A stretch of 64,000 nt of DNA, from assembly GCA_963728475.1 (NCBI GenBank), contig CAVSKL010000001.1, forward strand, positions 992,001 through 1,056,000, given 5' to 3'. The DNA is from CAVSKL01 sp963728475 [NCBI: Candidatus Eiseniibacteriota bacterium]. Its GTDB lineage: Bacteria; Eisenbacteria; RBG-16-71-46; JABDJR01. Position numbers and translations under genes: made by a program. The notes under the pieces were generated by a model. The model did not search any database and was not told the origin of the DNA. It saw nothing but the letters and a program-made list of their open reading frames with translations. Shown piece by piece: positions 33,159 to 41,645 of this stretch. Position 1 is the first letter of the stretch. Every line of letters begins with the position of its first letter.

Positions 33159-36100
33159 ATGAACGACCCCGGATACCGCCGCATCGTCGAAGCCCTGGAG
33201 GAGGGCCGGCGCGCGTTCGCCCGGGCCCGGCTCACCGCCGGGCTGGTGCGCTTCGCCGGCACCGCCCTGGCCACGATGGGGGGGATGGTGCTGTGGGCGG
33301 TGCTCCAGCGCACCCTTCGCCTCTACAGCGTGCCCGCCGCCGCCGCGGTCTCGATCCTGGGGGCCGGGGTGGCGGTGTTCGCCCTGGTCCGCTGGGTGGT
33401 GATCCCGCTCGTCCGCCTCCCCGGTCGCGACGCTTTCGTGTCCCTGGTGGAGCGCCGGTTTCCCAAGGAAAAGAACCTCATCGTCAACGCCTACCAGCTC
33501 GGCGACCGCGGCCGCCCCGGCCAGGGGGACCGCGCTCCCGACCTGGTGGACGCCCTGGTGGCCCGCGCCCGCGAACGGGTGGAGTCGCTGGACCTCCGCC
33601 GCTGGCGGGATCCCGCCCCCGACCGTCCCTTCCTATGGGCCGGGGGCTCCGCCCTCGTGGTGATGGCGGTCCTGGCCCTGGTTTCCCCCTCGCTCCTGGC
33701 CAGCGCCCTGGGGCAGGCGGTGAGGCCGTCGCTGGCCCAGGCCCCGCCGGTGGAACTCGACGTGTTCCCCGGGAACATGGAGGTGGATCGCGGCACGGAC
33801 GTGAACCTGGCCGTCCACGTCCGGGGGACCGGCCGGACCCCGGTCCTGAGCTACCGGGAGAAGAACGGCGCCTGGCGGACCCGGGACCTGGAGCCCCAGG
33901 GCGGCGACGCGGTGAACCGGGACGGCGGCGACTGGAAGACGGTGCTGGCGGCGGTGGACCGGAACCTCGAGTACCGGGTGGACGCCCCCCGGGCCCAGAG
34001 CCCGGTCTACTCGGTGACCGTCCGGGAACCTCCGCGGCTGGCCGGCTTCCGGATCCACCTCGCCTATCCCGCCTACACCGGCCTCCCCGACGAGACGGTG
34101 GACTCCGGAACCGGCGACCTGGCCGCGCTCAAGGGGACCCGGGCCGACCTCCGGGTGCTGACCAACCGGCCGCTTCCCCGGGCCTGGCTCAACTGGCGCG
34201 CCGACGGCGACACCGCCACCGGCCGGATCGACTTCGCCGCGCTCGACCCCACCACCTTCCGCACCGAACTGCGCATCATGGAGCCGGAAAGCTACGCGGT
34301 GGTGCTGGCGGACTCCGGCGGGAAGGAGCTGGTGCGCTCCCCCCGCTACCGGGTGGACCCGGCCGAGGACCGCCCGCCGTATCTCACCCTGCACTACCCG
34401 CAGGACGACCACGATCTCACCCGGGACATGATCGAGCGGGTGGTGGCCGACGCTGCCGACGACTACGGGTTCAGCGCCGTCCGCATCGTCTACCGCGTGG
34501 ACGGCGGGACCGAGCAGTCGGTCCGCTACACCCCCTTCACCCGGGGGCAGAAGGCGTTCCGGCTGGACACCCCCTGGGACCTCAAGGGGCTGAACCTCGC
34601 CCCCGGCAACGTCGTGAGCTACTACCTGGAGGTCCTGGACAACGACACCGTGAGCGGCCCCAAGGCCGCGCGCTCCCCGGTCCGGCGGGTGCGGTTCCCC
34701 ACCGTGGCCGAGATGTACCAGGACGTGGCCGACGAGCACGACCGCGAGATCGGCAACCTCACCGACCTCCACCAGCAGCAGAACGACATCCTCGACCGCC
34801 TGCAGAAGCTCCAGGACGAACTCAAGCAGGGGAAGGACGTGGACTGGGACGTGAAGCAGGACGTGGAGAAGTCGCTCCAGCGCCAGCAGTCGGTGGAGCA
34901 GCAGCTGGCCGAGGCGGTGAGCCGGCTCCAGGAGACGGTGCAGAAGGCCTCGGACCGGGCGCAGATGAGCCCGGATCTCGTGCAGAAGATGAGCGAGATC
35001 AATTCGCTGCTGCAGAGCCTCAACAACGAGGATCTCCGCCGCTCGTTCCAGAATCTCTCCCAGGCCCTGGACAAGATGGACCGGGACGCGGTCCGCCGAG
35101 CGCTCCAGGAGCTTCAGGCCAGTCAACAGGACCTGGCCAAGGGGCTCGACCGCACCATCGAGCTTCTCCGGCAGATCCGCAAGGACGAGCAGGTGGCCGA
35201 CGTGGTCCGCCGCACCGACGAGATCGCCAAGCTCCAGGACCAGATCGCCCGGGAGCTGGAGAAGCTCGGCGACAAGGACCGGAAGGCGGGGGAGCCGGCC
35301 GCCGGCCCCGACCAGGCCAAGCAGCCGCCCGAGGCTTCGGAGCCGGATGCGAAGGAGCCCAAGGGCGCGCAGGACCAGAAGCCCGGGGACCGGGACGACC
35401 AGAAGTCCTCCCAGGACCAGGACCAGAAATCCTCCCAGGACCAGGCCCAGAAGTCCTCCCAGGACCAGAAGTCCGCCCAGGACCAGAAATCCCCCCAGGA
35501 CCAGAGCCAGACCGGCAATCAGCAGGAGGGCTCGCCCGAGGACTCCACCGCGGCCAAGCAGCTCGATGACCTCAAGAAGAGCCTGGAGGCGCTCAAGCAG
35601 GAGCTGGCCTCCCGGAACCAGGAACAGCAGGACCAGAAGTCCGCCCAGGACCAGAAGTCCGCCCAGGGCCAGAAGTCCGCCCAGGACCAGAAGCAGGGGG
35701 CGCAGGCCTCGGGGAACCAGCAGGGGGACGAGCCGGACCAGTCCAAGTCGAGCCCCAAGAACGATGAGCAACGCCTGAAGCAGCTGGCCCAGCGCCAGGA
35801 GCAGGTCCAGAAGCTGGTGGAGGAGCTCCAGCGGCGGCTGGAGCAGCTTCGCAAGCTCGAGGACGAGCAGAAGGACTCGATGAGCTCGCTCGACGACCAG
35901 GGCAAGATGAAGTCCATGCAGAAGAACATGCAGATGGCCCAGTCCAGCATGCAGGGCGGGCAGAAGCAGAAGGCGTCCTACTACGCTTTCCAGGCCCGGG
36001 ACCAGGCCAACGAGCTGGCCGACATGGCGGAGTCGGCGTCCCAGAAGCGCGCCCAGGCCATCAACGACGACAACGTGGCCAAGGTGGAGAAGGTGATCCA

Positions 36101-37004
36101 GGGACTCATCGACGTTTCCCGGGTCCAGCAGAACGTGGCCCGGAGCGAGGAAACCGACGAGCGCGACCTGGCCCAGCGCCAGTACGACCTGGTCGGGGTC
36201 ACCCGGTCCCTCTCCGACAGCCTGGAGGAAGTGGCCAAGAAGAGCCTGGCCATCAAGTCGTCCCAGATCGGCAAGCTCGACGATGCCCTCACCAGCATGC
36301 AGCGCGCCACCAACATGCTGGAGGAGGGGAACCGGCAGGGGGGCGACTTCCAGGGCCGCGAGTCGGCCTCGAACCTGAACGAGACCATCGTGCAGCTCAT
36401 GCAGAGCCACGCCCAGATGTGCAGCGGGTCCTCGGGCGGCGGCCAGTCCAAGAAGCTCAAGGAGGAGCTGAGCGGCCTCTCCGAGTCCCAGAGCCAGCTC
36501 AACCAGAACACCCGGGAAATGATGGAGAAGCTCAACGCCAAGGGCCGGCTCTCCATGACCGAGACCCAGCGGCTGGCCCAGCTCGCCGCCCAGCAGCAAA
36601 TGATTCGCCAGGGCCTGGACGAGATGTCCAAGCAATACGACCAGGCCAAGGATCTGCTCGGGAACATGGACCAGCTCCAGCAGCAGATGGAGGAGTCGCA
36701 GAAGCAGCTCCAGGACCAGAGCGTCGACCCGAGGCTCCTGGAGCGCCAGCAACAGATCCTCTCCAAGCTCCTCGACGCCCAGCGCTCCATCCGCCAGCAG
36801 GAGATGAGCCCCCAGCGCGAGAGCAAAAGCGCCACCCTGGCCGAGCGGACCTCGCCCCCGGCCATCCCGCCGGAGCTTCTCCGCAAGGACCGCTCCCTGG
36901 AGGAGGACGTCCTCCGTGGGGCCGACGACCGCTATCCGCCCCAGTTCCGGAAGCTGGTGGAGGAGTACTTCCGCGCCCTGTCCAAGGAGAACCGGATCCC
37001 ATGA
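33159..37004 (+). CDS. DUF4175-like giant coiled-coil membrane protein
   Basis: 1281 residues. Two N-terminal helices (about 25-90) and a third near 165-190 anchor the protein; a beta-rich periplasmic region reaches about residue 510, and from about 525 to 1250 the sequence is almost entirely coiled coil, rich in Gln, Lys, Glu and Ser. Residues about 740-860 are a degenerate repeat of DQKSSQ units. DUF4175 proteins have no known activity; they look like structural or scaffolding envelope proteins. The stop overlaps the TPR gene start (ATGA at 37001), so this is the core of a four-gene operon. Length is at the upper end for the family. Confidence 0.85.
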   Translation: MNDPGYRRIVEALEEGRRAFARARLTAGLVRFAGTALATMGGMVLWAVLQRTLRLYSVPAAAAVSILGAGVAVFALVRWVVIPLVRLPGRDAFVSLVERRFPKEKNLIVNAYQLGDRGRPGQGDRAPDLVDALVARARERVESLDLRRWRDPAPDRPFLWAGGSALVVMAVLALVSPSLLASALGQAVRPSLAQAPPVELDVFPGNMEVDRGTDVNLAVHVRGTGRTPVLSYREKNGAWRTRDLEPQGGDAVNRDGGDWKTVLAAVDRNLEYRVDAPRAQSPVYSVTVREPPRLAGFRIHLAYPAYTGLPDETVDSGTGDLAALKGTRADLRVLTNRPLPRAWLNWRADGDTATGRIDFAALDPTTFRTELRIMEPESYAVVLADSGGKELVRSPRYRVDPAEDRPPYLTLHYPQDDHDLTRDMIERVVADAADDYGFSAVRIVYRVDGGTEQSVRYTPFTRGQKAFRLDTPWDLKGLNLAPGNVVSYYLEVLDNDTVSGPKAARSPVRRVRFPTVAEMYQDVADEHDREIGNLTDLHQQQNDILDRLQKLQDELKQGKDVDWDVKQDVEKSLQRQQSVEQQLAEAVSRLQETVQKASDRAQMSPDLVQKMSEINSLLQSLNNEDLRRSFQNLSQALDKMDRDAVRRALQELQASQQDLAKGLDRTIELLRQIRKDEQVADVVRRTDEIAKLQDQIARELEKLGDKDRKAGEPAAGPDQAKQPPEASEPDAKEPKGAQDQKPGDRDDQKSSQDQDQKSSQDQAQKSSQDQKSAQDQKSPQDQSQTGNQQEGSPEDSTAAKQLDDLKKSLEALKQELASRNQEQQDQKSAQDQKSAQGQKSAQDQKQGAQASGNQQGDEPDQSKSSPKNDEQRLKQLAQRQEQVQKLVEELQRRLEQLRKLEDEQKDSMSSLDDQGKMKSMQKNMQMAQSSMQGGQKQKASYYAFQARDQANELADMAESASQKRAQAINDDNVAKVEKVIQGLIDVSRVQQNVARSEETDERDLAQRQYDLVGVTRSLSDSLEEVAKKSLAIKSSQIGKLDDALTSMQRATNMLEEGNRQGGDFQGRESASNLNETIVQLMQSHAQMCSGSSGGGQSKKLKEELSGLSESQSQLNQNTREMMEKLNAKGRLSMTETQRLAQLAAQQQMIRQGLDEMSKQYDQAKDLLGNMDQLQQQMEESQKQLQDQSVDPRLLERQQQILSKLLDAQRSIRQQEMSPQRESKSATLAERTSPPAIPPELLRKDRSLEEDVLRGADDRYPPQFRKLVEEYFRALSKENRIP
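35392..35700 (+). repeat. Degenerate 18-bp coding repeats (DQKSSQ) in the DUF4175 gene
   Basis: Two blocks, roughly 35392-35510 and 35632-35694, of units reading GACCAGAAGTCCTCCCAG with small variations. They code for a hydrophilic Gln/Lys/Ser linker between coiled-coil segments and are likely to vary in copy number between strains. Confidence 0.7.
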
Positions 37005-38668
37005 TCGCGCTCTTCCGGCCCGCGGCGTCCCGGCTCACGTCCTCTCGGCTCACGTCCTCCCGGCTCCGGCGGTTCCCGCTCCCGGCCGCGCTCCTGGCCG
37101 CCGCCGCCCTGGCCCTGGCCGCCCCCCCCGCGGGGGCGGTGGACATGCGCTACCAGAGCGCGATGATGAACGCCCGCGCGTTCCTGGCCCGGGGCGAGAC
37201 CGACGCCGCCATCAAGATGTACCAGCAGGTGCTGAAGGAGCACCCCAACGACGTCCCCGCCTCCACCGGGTACGCCGAGGCCCTGATCGCCGCCCACCGG
37301 CTGGACGACGCCGAGACCTTTCTCGGCGAAGCGCTCACCCGCATCCCGGAGAAGGGGGACCTCTACCGCGCCTTGGTCGCGCTCCGCCGGGCCCAGGACC
37401 GGCCCGCCGACGCCTTCGGCGAGGTCTTCCACGTGATCGAGGCCAATGCCGACCGGGCGCCGTGGGCCTTCCGCGAGACCCAGGACCTCCTGGCCAACGG
37501 ACTGGCCTCCGGGACCGCCCGGAAGACGGCCGAGGGCGCGGCCAGGGCCCATCCCGACTCCGACCCCATGGCCATCGTCGCCGCCGAGGTGGACGTGTTC
37601 GACGGCCGGCCCGCCGGCGGCCTGGAGCGGATGAAGCGGTTCGACGCCGACCACGAGCGCCGGGGGAAGGCGGTCATGGACTACGCCGGCGTGCTCCAGA
37701 CCCTGGGGCGCCCCGACGACGCGCTGGCCGCCATGCAGGCGGTCGCGGCCATGGTCGACGACCCGGTGATCCGCTCCCAGGTCCTCTTTTCGGTGGCCGA
37801 CCTCCAGGAGAAGGAGGAGCGCTACCGGGACGCCCTGGCCACCCTCCAGCGCATCCGCGACGAGCGGCGGGGGACGAGCGCGGAGGGGAAGGCGCTTCTC
37901 ATGAGCGCCGACCTCTATCAGAAGCACCTGGACGATCCCGCCGGGGCGCTCACCGTGTACGAGAAGCTCGAGCGCGACCCGGTGGTGGGGCACCGGCGGC
38001 CGGAGCTGCTGCTCCAGATGGGCGAGTGCTACGTGCGGCTGGGGCGGTTCCCGGAGGCGGCCCGGACCTACGCCGAGACCGTGCCGGAAGCGATCGATCC
38101 CGAGGACGCGGAGCGGGCCGCCTTCGAGCAGGGCGAGGTCCAGTTCTTCAGCGGCGCCTTCGATTCCGCCATGGCCCTCTACCAGGACATGGCCCAGAAC
38201 CACCCGCGGAGCCTCCTGGCCGACGACGCCGCCGCCCGCTATATCCTGCTCAACAAGTTCCAGGCCCTGGGGGGCGGGGAGGCGGTGAAGGTGCTGGGTC
38301 GGATGGAGTGGGGCCGCACGGTGGGGGACTCGGCCGCGGTCGACTCCTGTGCCCACGTTCTCATCGAGAAATGGGGTTCCGGCGAGCTGGGCGCCGAAGC
38401 CTACATGGCGCTGGCCGATGAGGCCGTTCGAGGCGGACACTTTGCCGCCGCCCTCGGATTCCTGGAAAAGGTGAGCGGCGACTACCAGGACGACGACCGG
38501 GCCTCGACCGCCCTCAAGCGACAGGGCGATCTGCTGCTCGAAAAGCTCAACCGGCCCCAGGACGCGCTCCTGCGCTACGAGGCCATTCTCACCGATCATC
38601 CGAACAGCGTGGAGGCGGGCGAGGCCCGCCGGCTGGTGGAAAGGCTCCGCCGCGATGCGAAATCCTGA
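37001..38668 (+). CDS. Periplasmic TPR-repeat protein
   Basis: 555 residues. An unusually long signal region starts with a repeated SRLTSSRLTSSRLRR, then a hydrophobic core ending APPAGAVDM (about residue 48). The mature protein is helical repeats throughout: TPR units are clear at about 55-115 (ARAFLARGETDAAIKMYQQVLKEHP) and again at 330-400, and the C-terminal ALLRYEAILTDHPNSVEAGEARRL. TPR proteins bind partner proteins. The start overlaps the DUF4175 stop by four bases, and the end overlaps the next gene by 14 bases, so it is tightly coupled to both. Confidence 0.8.
   Translation: MIALFRPAASRLTSSRLTSSRLRRFPLPAALLAAAALALAAPPAGAVDMRYQSAMMNARAFLARGETDAAIKMYQQVLKEHPNDVPASTGYAEALIAAHRLDDAETFLGEALTRIPEKGDLYRALVALRRAQDRPADAFGEVFHVIEANADRAPWAFRETQDLLANGLASGTARKTAEGAARAHPDSDPMAIVAAEVDVFDGRPAGGLERMKRFDADHERRGKAVMDYAGVLQTLGRPDDALAAMQAVAAMVDDPVIRSQVLFSVADLQEKEERYRDALATLQRIRDERRGTSAEGKALLMSADLYQKHLDDPAGALTVYEKLERDPVVGHRRPELLLQMGECYVRLGRFPEAARTYAETVPEAIDPEDAERAAFEQGEVQFFSGAFDSAMALYQDMAQNHPRSLLADDAAARYILLNKFQALGGGEAVKVLGRMEWGRTVGDSAAVDSCAHVLIEKWGSGELGAEAYMALADEAVRGGHFAAALGFLEKVSGDYQDDDRASTALKRQGDLLLEKLNRPQDALLRYEAILTDHPNSVEAGEARRLVERLRRDAKS
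37031..37069 (+). repeat. 15-bp tandem repeat in the TPR gene signal sequence
   Basis: CGGCTCACGTCCTCT at 37031-37045, the same with a final C at 37046-37060, and a partial third copy. It encodes two extra Arg-Leu-Thr-Ser-Ser units in the n-region of the signal peptide. Confidence 0.8.
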
Positions 38669-39935
38669 CCGCGTTCGCCGCGTCCTGGCCGTGCTCCTGG
38701 CCGCGGCCGGCCTCGCCCTGGTCCCCGCCGGGGCCTCGGCCAAGATGCTCGTGCCCATGGATCTCAAGCAAGCCGATCACCTCAAGGCCTACGGCCTCGC
38801 CTACTGGGTGCTCTCCCAGGGCCAGAAGGTGGAGTGGCTTCTCAACTACCGGGGGGGGGCGTTCTTCATGACCGAGGACCCGGCCACCGAGCGGGAGGCC
38901 AGGATCCGCGGGGTGAGCTACGAGATGGTGGACGAGGCCGCCGCCACCACGATCTACGGCGAGATCGAGCAGGCGAACATGGACGTGGTGCTGCTGGAGA
39001 AGGCGCCCAAGGTGGCGATCTACATCCCGCCGGGGTTCGTCCCCTGGGACGACGCGGTGACCCTCGCCTTCACCTATGCCGACATCCCCTTCACCCCGAT
39101 CTGGGACGAGCAGGTGCTGGCCGGGGATCTCTCCAAGTACGACTGGCTCCACCTCCATCACGAGGACTTCACCGGCCAGTACGGGAAGTTCTACGCCACC
39201 TTCAGGAACGCCGACTGGTACCGCGAACAGGTCGCCCGCTACGAGGCGGAGGCGCGGAAGCTGGGCTACAAGAAGGTGAGCGACGAGAAGAAGGCGGTGG
39301 CCGAGGCGATCCGGGACTGGGTGGCCCGGGGCGGGTTCCTGTTCGCCATGTGCAGCGCCACCGACACCTTCGACATCGCCCTGGCCGCCCACGACGTGGA
39401 CATCTGCGCCCCCGAGTTCGACGGCGACGCCGCCGATCCCCACGCCAACGAAAAGCTCGACTACTCCCGCACCCTGGCCTTCCAGGGCTTCCAGCTGGTG
39501 ATGAACCCCTACGTCTACGAGTTCTCCAACATCGACATGACCCCGGTGGACCAGTCCCGGGGCGAGGCCGACGACTACTTCACCCTGTTCGACTTCTCGG
39601 CCAAGCAGGATCCGGTCCCCACCATGCTCACCCAGGACCACACCAACGTGATCAAGGGCTTCCTGGGCCAGACCACCTGCTTCAACAAGAGCCTGCTCAA
39701 GGACTCGGCGCTGGTCTTGGGCGAGCCCGAGGGGGGGCCCGACGCCCGCTACATCCACGGGGACTTCGGCAAGGGGACCTGGACCTTCCTCGGGGGGCAC
39801 GACCCCGAGGACTGGCAGCACCAGGTCGGCGACCCCCCCACCGACCTCTCGCTCCACAAGAACTCCCCCGGCTACCGGCTGATCCTGGACAACGTCCTGT
39901 TCCCGGCGGCGGAGCGGAAGAAGCAGAAGACGTAG
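38655..39935 (+). CDS. Periplasmic protein of the misnamed asparagine synthetase B family
   Basis: 426 residues with a signal peptide (1-29, ending ASA). The sequence KMLVPMDLKQADHLKAYGLAYWVLSQG, VEWLLNYRGGAFFM and RGVSYEMVDE matches a family in Bacteroidetes and relatives that databases often label asparagine synthetase B, but no glutaminase or synthetase motifs are present and the protein is exported. A GATase-like core is suggested by RGGFLFAMCSATDTFDIAL, comparable with RGGFLWADDNYG in the DUF4159 protein three genes upstream. Function unknown. It is the last gene of the cassette and overlaps the TPR gene. Confidence 0.75.
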   Translation: MRNPDRVRRVLAVLLAAAGLALVPAGASAKMLVPMDLKQADHLKAYGLAYWVLSQGQKVEWLLNYRGGAFFMTEDPATEREARIRGVSYEMVDEAAATTIYGEIEQANMDVVLLEKAPKVAIYIPPGFVPWDDAVTLAFTYADIPFTPIWDEQVLAGDLSKYDWLHLHHEDFTGQYGKFYATFRNADWYREQVARYEAEARKLGYKKVSDEKKAVAEAIRDWVARGGFLFAMCSATDTFDIALAAHDVDICAPEFDGDAADPHANEKLDYSRTLAFQGFQLVMNPYVYEFSNIDMTPVDQSRGEADDYFTLFDFSAKQDPVPTMLTQDHTNVIKGFLGQTTCFNKSLLKDSALVLGEPEGGPDARYIHGDFGKGTWTFLGGHDPEDWQHQVGDPPTDLSLHKNSPGYRLILDNVLFPAAERKKQKT

Positions 39936-40003
39936 GCCCCCCGCCCGGAGCGCCGGTCCGGCCTCCGGCCCCCCCTCAGGATGGACCTTGACTTGGTTTC
40001 AAC

Positions 40004-40036
40004 TTCAAGGACACACTAGAGCCCTTGAATTTTGTT
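40004..40036 (+). terminator. AT-rich hairpin with T-rich tail after the cassette
   Basis: TTCAAGG (40004-40010) pairs with CCTTGAA (40023-40029) over a 12-base loop, followed by TTTTGTT. It stands out in this GC-rich sequence. It may terminate the preceding operon or act in the leader of the zinc ribbon gene, since a TTGACT hexamer lies just upstream at 39988. Confidence 0.45.
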
Positions 40037-40102
40037 CCCCCGAGCAAATGAAACCGACCCAGCGGGGGGCGACGAACATCCGGTGAGGATGGGAGGTAGC
40101 CG

Positions 40103-40303
40103 ATGCCAGTGGACGAGAGTTCGTATCCTTCCTGTCTGAAGTGCAACGCCGGGGTGCTGCTCCCCCTGTCCGACTACGGCCGGGACGGGGCCCCGATCCG
40201 GTACAAGGCCTGGGTTTGCTCCAATCCCAACTGCGGCTTCAACATGCGGATTGATAACGGGGAAATCTCCATCGGCCGTACCATCGGAACCTCGACGAAG
40301 TAG
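40103..40303 (+). CDS. Small zinc-ribbon protein
   Basis: 66 residues. Two Cys pairs, SCLKC near residue 10-14 and CSNPNC near 39-44, separated by a 24-residue loop, make a probable zinc ribbon. No enzyme domain. The GGGAGG ribosome binding site precedes ATG 40103. It is separated from flanking genes by 167 and 64 bases and may be monocistronic. Function unknown; small zinc ribbons often bind nucleic acids or larger proteins. Confidence 0.7.
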   Translation: MPVDESSYPSCLKCNAGVLLPLSDYGRDGAPIRYKAWVCSNPNCGFNMRIDNGEISIGRTIGTSTK

Positions 40304-40367
40304 CGCGCCGCCGCCGCGGGGGCCCGCCGCCGTTCCCCCCGACCGCCCGTCCGAAGGAGTCCGGCCC

Positions 40368-41099
40368 GTGATCCGAGCGGTCATCTTCGACCTGGACAAT
40401 ACCCTGACCGATTTCATGCGGGTCAAGGAGCTGTCCATCGAGGCCGCGGTGGACGCGATGCTCGACGCCGGCCTGGACGCGCGGCTTCCGCGCGCGGGAA
40501 CCGAACTCCCGCGCGCGCGGGCGATCCGGCGGATCCGCGAGATCTACGACCGTGAGGGGATCGAGTACCAGCGCGTCTTCAACACCTTCCTCCAGGAAGA
40601 GCTGGGGGGGGTGGATTACAAGTTCCTGGCCGCGGCCATCGTGGGCTACCGCCGGGCCCGCGAATCGGCGCTGGTGCCCTATCCCCACGCCCACCTCACC
40701 CTGGCCAGCCTGCTCCGGCGCGGGCTCAGGCTGGCGGTGGTGAGCGACGCCCCCCGCGAGCCCGCCTGGCTCCGGTTGGTCTACCTGAACCTGCACCACT
40801 TCTTCGACGCCGTGACCACCTTCGAGGACACCGGCGTCCGCAAGCCCGATCCCGCCCCCTTCCGCGCCGCCCTCGACCGGCTGGGGGTGACCGCGGCCGA
40901 GAGCCTCATGGTGGGCGACTGGCCCGACCGCGACATGGCCGGGGCCAAGGCCCTGGGCATGCGCACGGTGTTCGCGCACTACGGGTTCTCGTGGTCGGAG
41001 GACAAGGAGCCGATAGATCTCCATCCCGCCGACTTCGAGATCCACGACCTCCTGGAGCTGGTCGCCATCGTGGACGGGTTGAAGGCGGAGGGCGCCTAG
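40368..41099 (+). CDS. HAD-superfamily hydrolase
   Basis: 243 residues. HAD motif I DLDNTLTDF near the N-terminus, motif II SDAPRE, motif III Lys in RKPDPAPF, and motif IV VGDWPDRDMAGA. A helical cap occupies about residues 20-100. Such proteins are cytoplasmic phosphatases for small phosphorylated metabolites; the substrate is unknown. GTG start at 40368 with AAGGAG eight bases upstream; the upstream in-frame ATG is within the preceding gene. acpS follows one base after the stop. Confidence 0.9.
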   Translation: MIRAVIFDLDNTLTDFMRVKELSIEAAVDAMLDAGLDARLPRAGTELPRARAIRRIREIYDREGIEYQRVFNTFLQEELGGVDYKFLAAAIVGYRRARESALVPYPHAHLTLASLLRRGLRLAVVSDAPREPAWLRLVYLNLHHFFDAVTTFEDTGVRKPDPAPFRAALDRLGVTAAESLMVGDWPDRDMAGAKALGMRTVFAHYGFSWSEDKEPIDLHPADFEIHDLLELVAIVDGLKAEGA

Positions 41100-41100
41100 C

Positions 41101-41553
41101 GTGCCCCGCGGCCGCCTCGGGTCCCCCCCCGAGGCCTCGGTGGGGGTCGACCTGGCCGAGGTCCGGCGTATCCGCGCCGCCGTCCGCCGCTGGGGGGATC
41201 ACTTCCTCACCCGCCACTTCACCGACCAGGAGATCGCCTACTGCCGGTCCAAGGCCCGCCCTGCGGAGTCCCTGGCCGCCCGTTTCGCGGCCAAGGAGGC
41301 GTTCGCCAAGGCCTATCCCGGCCCGGAAGTCCTGAACTGGAAGGACGTGGAGGTGGTGATGGAGGGCAAGCGCCCCCGCTACCGCCTCCACGGGCCCGCG
41401 TCCCGGTTCGAGGCGGACCTGAGCCTGAGCCACACCCACGCCCACGCGGTGGCGGTGGCGCTGGTGCGGCCGCTCCCGGAGCCGGCGGCCGGAAAGAAGT
41501 CCGCTCCCGCGGGGCGCAAGACCGCGAAGAAGCGGTCCCCGCGCCGGCGGTAG
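41101..41553 (+). CDS. acpS: Holo-[acyl-carrier-protein] synthase
   Basis: 150 residues; the enzyme core is about 120. It transfers phosphopantetheine from CoA to acyl carrier protein. Metal and catalytic motifs: GVDLAEVRRI (Asp) and RFAAKEAFAKA (Glu and Lys), and the closing SLSHTHAHAVAVAL. An additional basic C-terminal tail (KKSAPAGRKTAKKRSPRRR) is not part of the enzyme. GTG start at 41101, one base after the HAD gene. The next gene is nnr, a frequent neighbour of acpS in bacteria, which supports both calls. Confidence 0.93.
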   Translation: MPRGRLGSPPEASVGVDLAEVRRIRAAVRRWGDHFLTRHFTDQEIAYCRSKARPAESLAARFAAKEAFAKAYPGPEVLNWKDVEVVMEGKRPRYRLHGPASRFEADLSLSHTHAHAVAVALVRPLPEPAAGKKSAPAGRKTAKKRSPRRR

Positions 41554-41645
41554 CCCTGGTGCCGGACCGCGGGGCCTCGCGTACCATGGAAAGGCCGGCG
41601 GGGGCCCGCGCCGGCCGCTGAAGTCCATCAGGGGGAACGAGCAGC

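Noticed and set aside
38655-39935. Asparagine synthetase B
   Set aside because: The database label for this family is misleading: the protein has a signal peptide and neither a glutaminase N-terminal Cys nor an ATP pyrophosphatase motif.
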